Below, piece by piece: positions 6,824 to 15,986 of a DNA stretch of 64,000 bases (position 1 is its first letter; each line of letters starts with the position of its first letter). Below the pieces are notes generated by a model, which did no database searches, was not told the DNA's origin, and worked only from the letters and a program-made list of their open reading frames with translations. This DNA is from CAWFZT01 sp963820415 (GTDB taxonomy: Bacteria; Chloroflexota; Anaerolineae; Anaerolineales; Anaerolineaceae): the NCBI GenBank assembly GCA_963820415.1, contig CAWFZT010000008.1:124001-188000 (forward strand). Reading direction: 5' to 3'. The translations under genes and the position numbers were made by a program.

Positions 6824-9790
6824 ATGCGCACCCTTCACCTCGTTACTCACACCCACTGGGATCGGGAATGGTACCTGACTTTTCAGCAGTTTAGGCTGAA
6901 GCTGGTGCACCTGGTCGACGAACTGCTCGATATCCTGGAAAAAGACCCGCTCTTCTCCAGTTTTTTACTGGATGGGCAGACCATCGTGCTGGACGATTAC
7001 CTGCTCATGCGCCCGGAACGCCTCAGCGATTTGTGCAAATACATCCAGGCCGGGCGGATCAGCATCGGCCCCTGGCATATCCTCCCCGATGAATTTCTGG
7101 TCAGCCCTGAGGCCACCCTGCGCAATCTGCTCCAGGCGCGCCGCACCGGCCGGCAGTTTGGCCCGCTCATGCAGGTCGGTTATGTCCCAGATCCCTTTGG
7201 TCACATCGGGCAGATGCCGCAGATATTGAACGGGTTCGGGATTACCTCTGCCTGCGTACAGCGCGGCCTGGATGACGAGCCGTGTGAATTCTGGTGGCGG
7301 GCGCCGGATGGCTCGCAGGTGCTCATGGCCTACCTGCGCGACGGCTACAGCAACGCCGCCGAGCTCCCGGACGCCGACCCGCTGCGTTTTACCGGCGAGG
7401 TGCGCCGCCTGCGCGATGCACTGGCGCCTTACGCGACCTCCGGGCACATCCTGCTCATGTGGGGCACCGACCACAAGGAGGCTTCTCCCGGCGCCAGCCA
7501 TATGGTCGCCGCTGCCCAAGGTCAGTTGGATGGCGACTGGCTGGTGCATTCCTCCCTGCCGGCTTACATCGAAGCTGCCCGGGCCGCCCTGGCAGGCCAG
7601 GTCATTCCGGTCGTCACCGGCGAGCTGCGCTCCTCCAAACGCCACGCCCTGCTGCCTGGTGTGCTCTCGGCGCGCATGTGGATCAAGCAGCGCAACCGGA
7701 CCTGCGAAAATTTGCTAGAAAAATGGGCCGAACCGTTTAGCACATGGGCCGATCTGGTGTGTGGGAACAACCTGCCGCCGGAGACGGTGCGCCAGCCTGC
7801 CCCTATCCTGCGCCAGGCCTGGCGCCTGCTGATGGAGAACCACCCGCACGATTCGATCTGCGGCTGCTCGATCGACCAGGTGCACGATGAGATGCGCCCG
7901 CGTTTCGACCAGGCCGAGCAGATCGGTGAGAAGATCACCACCCAAAGCCTGGAAGCCCTCGGCGCCATGGTCGCCACAACCGCCCCCTTTGCGCCAGCCT
8001 TTCCCGGCCAGCTTTCCCCTGTGGTTGTCTTCAACCCAACCGCCGGCCGGCGCACCGATTATGTGTCGCTCACCCTCGTTGCACCCGGCGCCGGGGGTGC
8101 GGGTGAATTCGAACTGCTGGACGAAAAAGGCGCCAGCTTGCCCTTTGAAACCTCCGGCCTGGGCAGCCAAGACCTGGTAAATATGATTATGCAGCCGGAC
8201 GAGTTCGCCCGCTCGATCAGCATGATCTCTGAAGGCCATGTGGCAGGGATGACTTTACAGAAGATCGACGTCCACCGGGAAGGCAGCCAGGCATTTGTCA
8301 GAGTGGTATTGAGCGATAAAAGCTTGCCCAACCTGGCTGCCTGGCCTGAAAGCGCAGAAAAGATCAAAGCCTGCCTGGAAGACCCGTCCGTGACCGCTTA
8401 CCACATCCACGCCGGGTCGGCGGCAGCCACCCACCTGGCCTTTTCCGCCGCCGGCATACCCGGCTTTGGTTACCGCACCTTCTGGGTGCGCGGGAAACCA
8501 GGCCACCAGCAGCCTGGAAAGCCGCCTATCCGGCTGGGCCGGTTGGCGGGCGCCCTCATGCCGCTGGCCGCCCGACTGGCGCAGTCTCCGTTCGCCAGCC
8601 GCCTGTTTACTATTCTGAATCCTGAAAAAGAAAGCCGTCCGCCGTTCCGCATTGAAAATGAATTCTTGCGGGTCGAGGCTGCCCGGGATGGGACGCTGCT
8701 GCTGACCGACAAACCTACCGGCGCAGTTTACCCGGGCCTGAACCGCTTCGTCGACAGTGGGGATGGCGGCGATGAATACAACTACTCGCCGCTGGCCGAA
8801 GACCGCCGCGTGACTGCAAGCCTTAAGCGTGTGCGTGTCCTGCGAGGGCCAGTGCGCCAGACGCTCGAGCTGCAACTGGAGCTAGACGTCCCCGAAAAAC
8901 TAGCGGATGACCGTAAATCGCGCTCAGCTAAAACTGTGCGCCTGCCGCTGGTCACGCGTGCCAGCCTGACCACCGGCGTGCCGCGCCTCGACGTTCACAC
9001 CGAAGTGGAAAACCAGGCCGGCGATCACCGTCTGCGTGTGCATTTTCCCGCCCCATTTGCCGCTCACCAGGCCCGTATGGTGATGCACGACGGGCATTTC
9101 GAAATTGTGCGCCGTCCAATCGGCCGGCCCGCCTTCGATGAAACCTGGAACGAACAGCCCCGTCCGGAAGTGCCCCAGCGCGCCTTCACCAGCCTGTGCG
9201 ATGGTACGCTCGGCCTGGCGATTGCCAACCGCGGCCTGCCGGAAGTGGAAGCCCTCGAAAGGCCAGACGGCCAGGCCGAGATCGCCCTGACCCTGCTGCG
9301 CTGCGTGGGCTGGCTGTCGCGCGACGACCTGCCCAACCGCAAAGGCCCTGCCGGTCCGGTTACGGAGACGCCCGGGGCGCAAATGATCGGCAAGTGGGCC
9401 TTCGATTATTCCATCCTGCCATTCGCTGGCCCGGAAAACCCGGCGGTCTACCAGCAGGCGTATGGCTTTGTTTCACCCCTGCGGGCGGTCAGCACGCCTG
9501 TCCAGGCCGGGGTTCTACCCACCCGCGCCTCCTTCCTCCAGGTCGAGTCGCAAGAATTCGTGATCAGCGCGGTCAAGACTACCGAAGACGAGCGCGGCTG
9601 GCTGGCGCGGGGATACAATATCAGCGATAAAGAGATTGCCGTTAAGCTAAAACCCTGGCGGCCCTTTTCCCTGGTCGAACGAGCAAATTTGGCGGAAGAT
9701 AAGGTGGCGGTGCTGCAGCCTGCCGAAGATGGGTTGGTCGAGTTTATAGCCCGTGCTCATGAGATTGTGACCATTCTTTTCAAATTCTAG
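6824..9790 (+). CDS. GH38 alpha-mannosidase
   Basis: A 988-residue glycoside hydrolase that releases alpha-linked mannose from glycans. The zinc-binding HTHWDREW (His11, Asp13) opens the protein. The nucleophile motif is YVPDPFGHIGQMPQ, with Asp123 as the likely nucleophile. The third metal motif is HPHDSICGCSID (His340-Asp343). The C-terminal half holds the beta-sandwich regions typical of the family. No signal peptide is seen, so it probably acts in the cytosol on imported oligosaccharides. The length matches bacterial family members. Its neighbours on the left are sugar-related (dehydrogenase, DUF4432, fucosidase fragment). The ribosome binding site is weak (GCAGGAC). Confidence 0.95.
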   Translation: MRTLHLVTHTHWDREWYLTFQQFRLKLVHLVDELLDILEKDPLFSSFLLDGQTIVLDDYLLMRPERLSDLCKYIQAGRISIGPWHILPDEFLVSPEATLRNLLQARRTGRQFGPLMQVGYVPDPFGHIGQMPQILNGFGITSACVQRGLDDEPCEFWWRAPDGSQVLMAYLRDGYSNAAELPDADPLRFTGEVRRLRDALAPYATSGHILLMWGTDHKEASPGASHMVAAAQGQLDGDWLVHSSLPAYIEAARAALAGQVIPVVTGELRSSKRHALLPGVLSARMWIKQRNRTCENLLEKWAEPFSTWADLVCGNNLPPETVRQPAPILRQAWRLLMENHPHDSICGCSIDQVHDEMRPRFDQAEQIGEKITTQSLEALGAMVATTAPFAPAFPGQLSPVVVFNPTAGRRTDYVSLTLVAPGAGGAGEFELLDEKGASLPFETSGLGSQDLVNMIMQPDEFARSISMISEGHVAGMTLQKIDVHREGSQAFVRVVLSDKSLPNLAAWPESAEKIKACLEDPSVTAYHIHAGSAAATHLAFSAAGIPGFGYRTFWVRGKPGHQQPGKPPIRLGRLAGALMPLAARLAQSPFASRLFTILNPEKESRPPFRIENEFLRVEAARDGTLLLTDKPTGAVYPGLNRFVDSGDGGDEYNYSPLAEDRRVTASLKRVRVLRGPVRQTLELQLELDVPEKLADDRKSRSAKTVRLPLVTRASLTTGVPRLDVHTEVENQAGDHRLRVHFPAPFAAHQARMVMHDGHFEIVRRPIGRPAFDETWNEQPRPEVPQRAFTSLCDGTLGLAIANRGLPEVEALERPDGQAEIALTLLRCVGWLSRDDLPNRKGPAGPVTETPGAQMIGKWAFDYSILPFAGPENPAVYQQAYGFVSPLRAVSTPVQAGVLPTRASFLQVESQEFVISAVKTTEDERGWLARGYNISDKEIAVKLKPWRPFSLVERANLAEDKVAVLQPAEDGLVEFIARAHEIVTILFKF

Positions 9791-10597
9791 TCTTCTGCCT
9801 GGTAAAAAATCATCCGCTGCAGATCTTCCTCGGCTTTGTAGATTTTGGAGCGGTAGACCTGGAGCTGAGTCATCAAACGAGGATAATAAATGGCCGGCTT
9901 TATAACCCGCTTGCATCTGCGCCATCCAGTCCTGGAGAACAGCCGGGTCGGTTTCGTGATAACTGCCTCTAAAGGTGATCTGATCCAGAGGTAATTTGGG
10001 CGGCATGGGTGGATAGGCCTGACTGGCGTAGCCAAACATAATCGTCATAATCGGGAAAACTCCGCCTGGAAGGCACAGCTTTTCCTGAAGATACCCGGCG
10101 TCCAGCAGCCCGCTCCGGCCTGTCTCTGCAAGCATCACTGACGACACTCCCAGGGCCTCGGCAGCAATATTCATATTCATCGCCGCCAGAGAGGCATTCA
10201 CGACGGCCACGCTATACTCAACCAACGGGCTGTGAGGAAAAGTTTCCAGTACAGGCCGGTTACGGTGGGTATCTCCCAATATCATCACGGCCTTTTGAGC
10301 GCGAAAGGGTAGCGCCCTTCCAAAGGTGGTTTTCCAGGTCTCAGCCGTAAAGATCCCGAAAGACCAGGTTTGCAGGTTCACGGTCGACGGCGCCAGCCGG
10401 CCGGCTTCCAGTATTGCCGAAAAAACATCCTCTGGGATGGGTTGCTGGGTAAAATTCCGCACACTGCGCCGGTTCAGGATCGTTTCGACCAGTGGATTAC
10501 CTGCCAGTGAAGGCGGCGTTTGCGGCCGGCCGGTGAGAATTTTCCATAGGCTGTGCAGGAATTGACCGGGAGTTATTTTTTGTTTGGGCGATTGCAT
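9787..10597 (-). pseudogene. Nitroreductase family protein, frameshifted near the C-terminus
   Basis: An FMN-dependent nitroreductase-like protein. It has the N-terminal RRSVRNFTQQPIPEDVFSAI motif, then GRLAPSTVNLQTW and a MNIAAEALGV segment typical of the fold. From the ATG at 10597 the frame stays open, but past WMAQMQAGYKAG it no longer resembles the family and runs on across the mannosidase end. A neighbouring frame supplies a sensible tail (YRSKIYKAEEDLQRMIF, stop at 9787). One missing or extra base near 9885-9895 explains this. With the repair the protein has about 270 residues. It follows the radical SAM gene closely and is probably cotranscribed with it. Confidence 0.7.
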
Positions 10598-10601
10598 AGG
10601 A

Positions 10602-11827
10602 TCAATTCCGCGGCTGGCCATCGCCTTTTTCTTTTTCAACGATCGATACAAAACCGCCGAACAAACGATACTCGTCCATCCGGCAGGAATTGATGAATTT
10701 ACCGTCATAGATGGTGATATCCGGGCAACTGTCGCACATATCCGCCTGTCCATTGGGTTGTATATCTGGCGCCTGGATGATTCCAATACTCTGTAAATAC
10801 ATTCTATCGAAAATCCGGGACGGGTGACGGAATACGTCCATGCAGCGCTTCTTCCAGGCCGTGCGTACCGATTTGTCCCAGGCCGAAAGCAGGAAAATTT
10901 TACCGCCAATTCGAGCCTGCGAAAGGTAAGCCAGGTAGCGTTTTTTCCAGATATGATGGCCTACCTGGGCTGCTTCCATGGTCTGTTTTCCCACCGAACC
11001 ATACACTTTATGCTTGCCGCCAATCATGGCTCCAATCAGCCACTTGAAGGAATCGTGACGGATGCTGCCGCCCAGGTAGCCAGCCGGGTCATACTCGGGG
11101 AAGCCCTGCTTGATTAGCTCGTATATTTCGGGCGACGTGACAAACTTTTCGTCAAATTGATCGCGAATATAACTGAGCTTGCTGATATCCACCTGCTGTT
11201 CCTGCGCAGAAAAGCCAATATTCTTGTCTGTCGTGGCCGTACGGTAGGTGATAAATACCAGGCCGTTCACCTTATCGATATTTGCCTGCCCCCAGCGGAT
11301 AATATCCGGAATTTCATTGAAGGTCGAGGGATAAACAGTGGAATTAAATATTACGTACATACCTCCTTCTGCCGCTACCATATCGGCGCATTGTTGGCGG
11401 AACTCATTTAGCTCTGCTTCGCTTTTCCCATTCCAATGCGGGCGGTTCTGATGACTATCGACATGGATCGTAAAACCTGCTAGCCCGGCGTTTTTAAGCT
11501 CTTTAAGATTCTGGGAGTCAACGCCCTGGCATTGGTGAGAATGACTGGTTTGACTCCCTGCTTGGCAATGTACGCTACCAGGTCAACGATCTGGGGATGG
11601 ATCAACGGTTCTCCGCCCGCAATCGAGAAATTATCCGGATTCCGCCAACGGATGAAGAAATCCACTTCTTCCTTTAATTGTTCTAATGACTTGTGCCCCG
11701 TCATGTGCTGCCGGTAACAACCTTCACAGGTGATATTGCATATATCAGTAATCTCGAGCCAGGCAATTGGGTTATCATTCATTGACCAGGGCAGACGATA
11801 TAGATTCCGTTTATCAAGTGTCATCAT
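10602..11827 (-). pseudogene. Radical SAM protein, single frameshift
   Basis: The 5' part (11827-11480) encodes the radical SAM core start, with the cluster motif CNITCEGC (C-x3-C-x2-C) and FSIAGGEPLIHP. The frame then stops. The continuation in another frame (NLKELKNAGLAGFTIHVDSH, then a long open part to 10602) includes a C-terminal cysteine-rich SPASM-like tail (MCDSCPD, NSCRMDEY). One base appears to be lost near 11518-11520. Repaired, the protein would have about 405 residues, normal for a SPASM-type enzyme. The substrate is unknown. It overlaps or nearly touches the nitroreductase gene, so the pair probably forms one functional unit. Confidence 0.75.
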
Positions 11828-11886
11828 AAGCTATACCTCTCTCATCAAAAACTCTTAATTCATACCATTGTATACCCAACCTCCTG

Positions 11887-11954
11887 CTTAAGGTTTATAG
11901 GTTCTCTGGAATTGCGTGAACTCCCAGATTTTGGGGTTTGAGCGTGCGCACGCT
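11887..11954. repeat. Dispersed palindromic repeat, half copy C
   Basis: TAAGGTTTATAGGTTCTCTG followed by GAATTGCGTGAACTCCCAGA is the reverse complement of the right arm of copy A. It runs into AGCGTGCGCACGCT, a 14-bp palindrome that is a shortened core. The other arm is missing. Confidence 0.6.
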
Positions 11955-11983
11955 ACCGACTGTTATCGCCTAAATTATCCCCC

Positions 11984-12108
11984 ATGTTACCCCCCATCCT
12001 GGCCGGCCTGTTCGTGTTAGGCAGCGCCAACTTCCAGGTTTCGAAGATCACCTTCTGGGGGCCCTGATCTGCCTCGGCTCGATGATTTTCAATATCCCCC
12101 TACAATAA
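11984..12108 (+). pseudogene. Possible C-terminal remnant of an EamA/DMT-type permease
   Basis: A short stretch encodes PILAGLFVLGSANFQ and, after one frame change, ALICLGSMIFNI followed by a stop. This resembles the last membrane segments of drug/metabolite transporters (EamA). There is no upstream part, the half repeat lies immediately before it, and its end overlaps the 3' end of the MoaD-like gene on the other strand. The assignment is weak because only about 40 residues are present. Confidence 0.3.
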
Positions 12109-12376
12109 AATACAACAGCATCAACCGGTCGCCGTCGTGTGGACTTTGATCCAGCATTCCAGCCAGGATGGCCTCACCGCCATTGCGGTCGAAGATCATC
12201 GCGCTCAACAGCGAATTCATATCCTCTGCAATCACCGCCCCCACCAGACCCGGGTACAAATCCGCCAGCCGCCGCACCACCCCTCGATACGTGACGCCCG
12301 CCGGGAAGTCCAGTTCCACTTCACGGGCGCCCGCCATGGCGCGTGTACCGCCGGTGAACTCGACCGTAATCTTCAT
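12089..12376 (-). CDS. MoaD/ThiS-family sulfur carrier protein
   Basis: A 95-residue beta-grasp protein ending in GGY, so the diglycine used for thiocarboxylation lies one residue from the C-terminus, as in some MoaD/ThiS-like carriers that need trimming. The fold pattern (MKITVEFTGG, then LDFPAGVTYRGVVRRLADLYP, then DGDRLMLLYFIVGG) is typical of this group. In the molybdenum setting it could supply sulfur for molybdopterin synthesis, serving the two Mo hydroxylases in this window. The start abuts the stop of the upstream membrane protein, which indicates cotranscription. The extra terminal residue leaves the exact role open. Confidence 0.75.
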   Translation of the reverse strand: MKITVEFTGGTRAMAGAREVELDFPAGVTYRGVVRRLADLYPGLVGAVIAEDMNSLLSAMIFDRNGGEAILAGMLDQSPHDGDRLMLLYFIVGGY

Positions 12377-12739
12377 TTACTTCAGGCCAAAGATAAACAG
12401 GATTCCACCCACCGCTACAGGCGCCCAATAGTAGGATTTAATCTCGGGCGGGAACCAGGTCGTGGTCCACATTGCCAACCCAACCAGCATCAAAACCACT
12501 GCCGGGCCAATCACCCACCAGCTGGTGACATGGAACATCGGCTGGTCCATTTGTGAGGCATTTTTTTTCTCAGGTGGTTGATTGCGCCGGCTCTTGCCTT
12601 TTTGCGCCTCGACCGCTTTGATCCGCTCCAGGGTTGCCTTGCGCTCGTCGCGCCGATGCTTGCCCCGTAGCATTAAGATCCGTACGTAAAACAGCGCCAC
12701 CACAAAAATAATAACAATCATCCCGGTATCAAGCTTCAT
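12377..12739 (-). CDS. Small membrane protein with three hydrophobic segments
   Basis: About 120 residues. One membrane span lies near the N-terminus (TGMIVIIFVVALFYVRILML), followed by a strongly basic cytoplasmic loop (GKHRRDERKATLERIKAVEA). Two further spans lie in the second half (WWVIGPAVVLMLVGLAMW and YYWAPVAVGGILFIFGL). The start at 12739 is preferred because GGTGGA lies seven bases upstream. It overlaps the end of the upstream gene by 11 bases and directly abuts the MoaD-like gene, so the three are probably one unit. No family recognised. Confidence 0.6.
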   Translation of the reverse strand: MKLDTGMIVIIFVVALFYVRILMLRGKHRRDERKATLERIKAVEAQKGKSRRNQPPEKKNASQMDQPMFHVTSWWVIGPAVVLMLVGLAMWTTTWFPPEIKSYYWAPVAVGGILFIFGLK

Positions 12740-13237
12740 GTTTTTCTCCACCATGGCCTGCCTTTTCTTTCATCTTCATTAATTTGCAGACCGCTATATA
12801 AAAATCCTCCATTACCGGGCGCGGGCCAATTCCCTGGTCCACGCGAATAGCCCGCGGCGTCAGATCGCATAAATGCGTCGCATCGCTGTGGTATTCCAAC
12901 CCGACAACCCGCGCATGATTCTGCCAGGGCAGCAGGCTGCGCTTTGGAGGAGGAGTTATTAATGCCAGAAAATAAGCCTCCGGGGGTTTGCGCGGGCGCG
13001 GAAGCGTGATCAGCACCATCTTTTTCCCGTCTTCGATCTTTCGGATCTCATAGCCCATCCCATCCGAAGAAGACTTTCCCTCATCATCCGTTTCAGTGGC
13101 AATATAGTCCCAATAAAATTTTAAGACTTAACCCCATCCTGCTCGAGATGCTTTAGAAAGTCTTTGCTCTGGTTGTGGAACAGGATCGGGATGGCTTTAT
13201 AAGCAAACTGGTAGTGCTGGCTGTCTTGTTTTGGCAT
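12729..13237 (-). pseudogene. Hypothetical protein with an internal frameshift
   Basis: The 5' segment begins MPKQDSQHYQFAYKAIPILF at 13237 and reads into LEQDGVKS then a stop. The continuation in another frame (LKFYWDYIATETDDEGKS, then MGYEIRKIEDGKKMVLITLP) runs to 12729. One base is gained or lost in the sequence GTTAAGTCTT near 13128. Together this gives about 168 residues with a proline-rich middle (ITPPPKRSLLPW) and a conserved-looking DLTPRAIRVDQGIGPRP. I do not recognise the family. The start codon at 13237 follows GACAGGTG. It lies at the head of the small operon containing the membrane protein and the MoaD-like carrier. Confidence 0.45.
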
Positions 13238-13267
13238 GCATCACCTGTCAAAATTTTTTATTCCTTC

Positions 13268-14128
13268 TCAATGTGCATGGGATTGGCTCCTCCTGATAAA
13301 TGCTGTGAAATCCGCAGGATCACGCCCCAGCAGCCATCTTAATACATTCGGGTTTCCCCACAATCCGAATTTCTCATAATATTGGAACATTTTCAGCAGG
13401 GTTTCTACCTGGTAATCGTCCATCCCAGATTTCCTGGCCTGCAGCTCCCATTTTTCTAAGGGTACTGCTTCGGCGCGCACCGTAAAGCCAAGTTCCTGGC
13501 TGAGGAGTTCTGCGAGCTGGACTTGCGATAAGGGTTGGCTGCTCACCAACTCATACGTGGCGCCGCGGTGCCCTGGCTCATACAGGACGACTGCAGCGGC
13601 AGATGCCACATCCTCCAGATCTACCATCCCCAGGCGGGTTTCCGGCGCATACGGCACCGGGTAAATGTGTTCGTCGACGATTTTCTTCCAGTATCCCAGC
13701 ACATTCTGCATATAAACCGCCGGCTGTAGGATGGTGAAATTAAGCCCGCTTTCCAAAAGCAGTTCTTCCACCTGCAGCTTCTTCCAGTGATGCGGCATGC
13801 TTTCGGTTTGCGGATGCAGCACCGAGTGGTAAACAAAGTGTTCCACCCCAGCGTGGTGAGCTGCCAGGATGACGTCGGCGCCGATTAAAATCTCATCCGG
13901 GTGCATGTTAGGGCAAATATGGTACACCGCCCGGATGCCTTTCATCGCCCGTTCAAAAGTCAATTGGGAGAGGATATCTCCCACGATCACTTCTTGAGCG
14001 CCCAGAGCCTTAAGAAGATCCTCCTGATCTACCCGGCGCGCCAACGCGCGGATAGGCTCCCCGCGCCGTGCCAGGGCCTGCACCACTGCGCGCCCAGTTT
14101 TTCCGGCTGCACCTGTCACCAGAATCAT
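13268..14128 (-). CDS. NmrA-like NAD(P)-binding protein (atypical short-chain dehydrogenase)
   Basis: A 286-residue cytosolic protein with the N-terminal dinucleotide motif VTGAAGKTGRAVVQAL. Further features of the NmrA/quinone-oxidoreductase-2-like group are GVEHFVYHSVLHP and a proline-rich FTILQPAVYMQNVLG segment. The usual catalytic Tyr-x3-Lys is not evident, which is normal for NmrA-like members acting as redox sensors or unusual reductases. An AAGGAGG ribosome binding site precedes the start. It follows the NCS2 permease in the same direction after 180 bases that contain a strong hairpin, so it may have separate transcription. The role is unknown. Confidence 0.8.
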   Translation of the reverse strand: MILVTGAAGKTGRAVVQALARRGEPIRALARRVDQEDLLKALGAQEVIVGDILSQLTFERAMKGIRAVYHICPNMHPDEILIGADVILAAHHAGVEHFVYHSVLHPQTESMPHHWKKLQVEELLLESGLNFTILQPAVYMQNVLGYWKKIVDEHIYPVPYAPETRLGMVDLEDVASAAAVVLYEPGHRGATYELVSSQPLSQVQLAELLSQELGFTVRAEAVPLEKWELQARKSGMDDYQVETLLKMFQYYEKFGLWGNPNVLRWLLGRDPADFTAFIRRSQSHAH

Positions 14129-14226
14129 ACGGACCTCCTTCCTTGGAAACTACTCGACTGGGATCGGAGTAAACAGTTTCTTACTGCCAGGGCGCAATCC
14201 GAACATGCCTCCTATTCCAGTTTACC

Positions 14227-14263
14227 ACAAGCTCCCAGCGCTTGCAGGCCGCTGGGAGCTTGT
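14227..14263 (-). terminator. Strong hairpin after the permease gene
   Basis: ACAAGCTCCCAGCG and its exact complement form a 14-bp stem with a nine-base loop, about 50 bases beyond the end of the NCS2 permease. No long T-tract follows on the minus strand, so it may stabilise the message end rather than terminate it. Confidence 0.5.
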
Positions 14264-14311
14264 CTTGTAAATAGGAACTACGCGAAAATCAGTATGGCCG
14301 GTTCGTGCAAA

Positions 14312-15709
14312 TTAGTCGTTCGGATTTGCCCGCTCTCCCGGCGTCTTGAAGATGACGAAGACCAGGTTGATCAGGATGCCCAGGACGGCGCCCGTCGCAA
14401 TAGCAGGTAAACCATTCGGGAATACGCCAGAAAGGAAACCGGCTACCGGTACGAAACCGCCCGGAAAGCCAATGTTGCCGCCGATGCCCACGATCAGGAT
14501 CACTGCGCCCACAGCTAACTGCTTCGGGTCGAACAGGTTTACCCGCTCCGAGATCATCAGCGCGATACCTTGCATGCCAATGACGCCGAACAGGTAGATC
14601 ATCAGGCCGCCAACGGCCGCGGTGGGCAAGCCGTTGACAATGTCTTTAAGCCAGCCGAGGAAACCCAGGCAGAATGCAATAACGCCAGCGGTCAACAGCA
14701 CCGGGCCGGAGTAGTTGCGGGTGATCACCATCAGCGAGTTGTTCTCACCGTAGTTGGTACCGGCGGTGGAACCAAACAGACCGTTGACGATATCATCCAG
14801 GCCATCCAGCATCAGATTCAAGCCAATGTATTGGCTCAAGCCGAATTTCTCGCGGCTCTGTTCTTCGGCCAGGTGATCCACATACAAACTGATCTGGTAC
14901 AGGTGAGCCGTGGATTCGGGGATGGTGGCGATAGCCATAATCCCTACACCAAAGATCACAGTTACGGTGAGCGGATCATTGAAGACCGGGAAGGTGAAAG
15001 TCGGCGCTACGAAGAAGTTGGAAGTGATTAACTGGGCAGGGGTCAGGCCAAAGGGGATGGCCACCAGGTAACCGAGGATGGCGGCAAAAAGGATCGGCAG
15101 CATGCCGATAAATCCTTTGTTCTGCAGGTAAACTGAGAAGAAGATTGCCGCTAACATGGTGATCAAGGCTACGATCCACCACGCCGCAACACCAGTAGGC
15201 GCTGAGGTGGCGTTATAACCACTGGCTTCACTGAGCGCAGTTGCTCCCAGGCCGATACCGATGGTGCAGGCAACCGGGCCAGTGATGGTAGCGGGGAGAA
15301 TAACGTCCAGGGCTTTCTTGCCGCCCGCGACACGAATGAGGAAACCTACGAGCACGTTGAGACAGCCGGTGGCGAGGAACCCGGCCTGTACGACCGACAG
15401 TATATGAGCAGGGGCGACCTGACCAAAACTGGTTTTGGTGATCGCCATCACCGCCGCCAGGTAGCTGAAGCTGGAGCCGTAATACAGTGGGATGTATTTC
15501 CCCATGGCGAACTTCGAGCCAAGCAGGGCGACGATCGTGCCCACACCAGTGACGGTCAACACCGTGCTGACAGGGAATCCCATCAGCAGGGCGCACAATA
15601 CAGTGGCCGGGAACATGGTCAAGACATGCTGGAAACCGAGCAAGAGCATCTTCCCAAATGGGGGGGTATCATTCGGAAGATAGCCTAATATTTCTGATTT
15701 TACTGCCAT
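14312..15709 (-). CDS. NCS2-family uracil/xanthine permease
   Basis: A 465-residue inner-membrane transporter with 12-14 hydrophobic spans, in the nucleobase:cation symporter-2 family that imports uracil, xanthine or urate. Characteristic parts are the N-terminal GFQHVLTMFPATVLCALLMG, a QAGFLATG stretch, the substrate-region MAIATIPESTAHLYQIS and STAGTNYGENNSLMVITRNY. The last matches the conserved NCS2 pattern near TM10. The start has AAGGAAGG upstream. The gene is downstream of the CoxG and Mo-hydroxylase genes in the same orientation, so uptake of the heterocycle processed by that enzyme is a reasonable inference. Confidence 0.92.
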   Translation of the reverse strand: MAVKSEILGYLPNDTPPFGKMLLLGFQHVLTMFPATVLCALLMGFPVSTVLTVTGVGTIVALLGSKFAMGKYIPLYYGSSFSYLAAVMAITKTSFGQVAPAHILSVVQAGFLATGCLNVLVGFLIRVAGGKKALDVILPATITGPVACTIGIGLGATALSEASGYNATSAPTGVAAWWIVALITMLAAIFFSVYLQNKGFIGMLPILFAAILGYLVAIPFGLTPAQLITSNFFVAPTFTFPVFNDPLTVTVIFGVGIMAIATIPESTAHLYQISLYVDHLAEEQSREKFGLSQYIGLNLMLDGLDDIVNGLFGSTAGTNYGENNSLMVITRNYSGPVLLTAGVIAFCLGFLGWLKDIVNGLPTAAVGGLMIYLFGVIGMQGIALMISERVNLFDPKQLAVGAVILIVGIGGNIGFPGGFVPVAGFLSGVFPNGLPAIATGAVLGILINLVFVIFKTPGERANPND

Positions 15710-15986
15710 TTGTTCTTCCTTCCTTTCTGTAGAATATATGGATTGGTTTTTTCTGCGAAAAGGGCTCGAAATACAAGGGATGAATCTGTCGTACTCTTCA
15801 GGCTCCAGTCATCCATCGGCGGGGTAGTCCCCCCAGGCTACCCTTGCCTTATACAAGACGACTTTTTACCTTTGATATGTAGCTGCCACCACCTCCTTTC
15901 ATTGCGCCGGCTGCCCTACCGGTTAAGGTTTCGTTATCTGCCAACCCGGGAATCGGCAGAGCAGCCTTTCCCGAATACAATTATCG
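15710..15986 (-). promoter_or_regulatory. Possibly structured leader upstream of the permease
   Basis: The 277 bases between coxG and the permease hold several inverted pairs when read on the minus strand: CCGG flanking an eight-base loop, GGGTAG pairing with CTACCC, and GGATGA pairing with TCATCC. These are enclosed by CAAGGG/CCCTTG. A multi-branched RNA leader is possible and a nucleobase permease is a common riboswitch target. It does not match any riboswitch consensus I could recall with confidence. An AGGAGGTGG motif within it could also be a decoy ribosome site. Confidence 0.25.
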
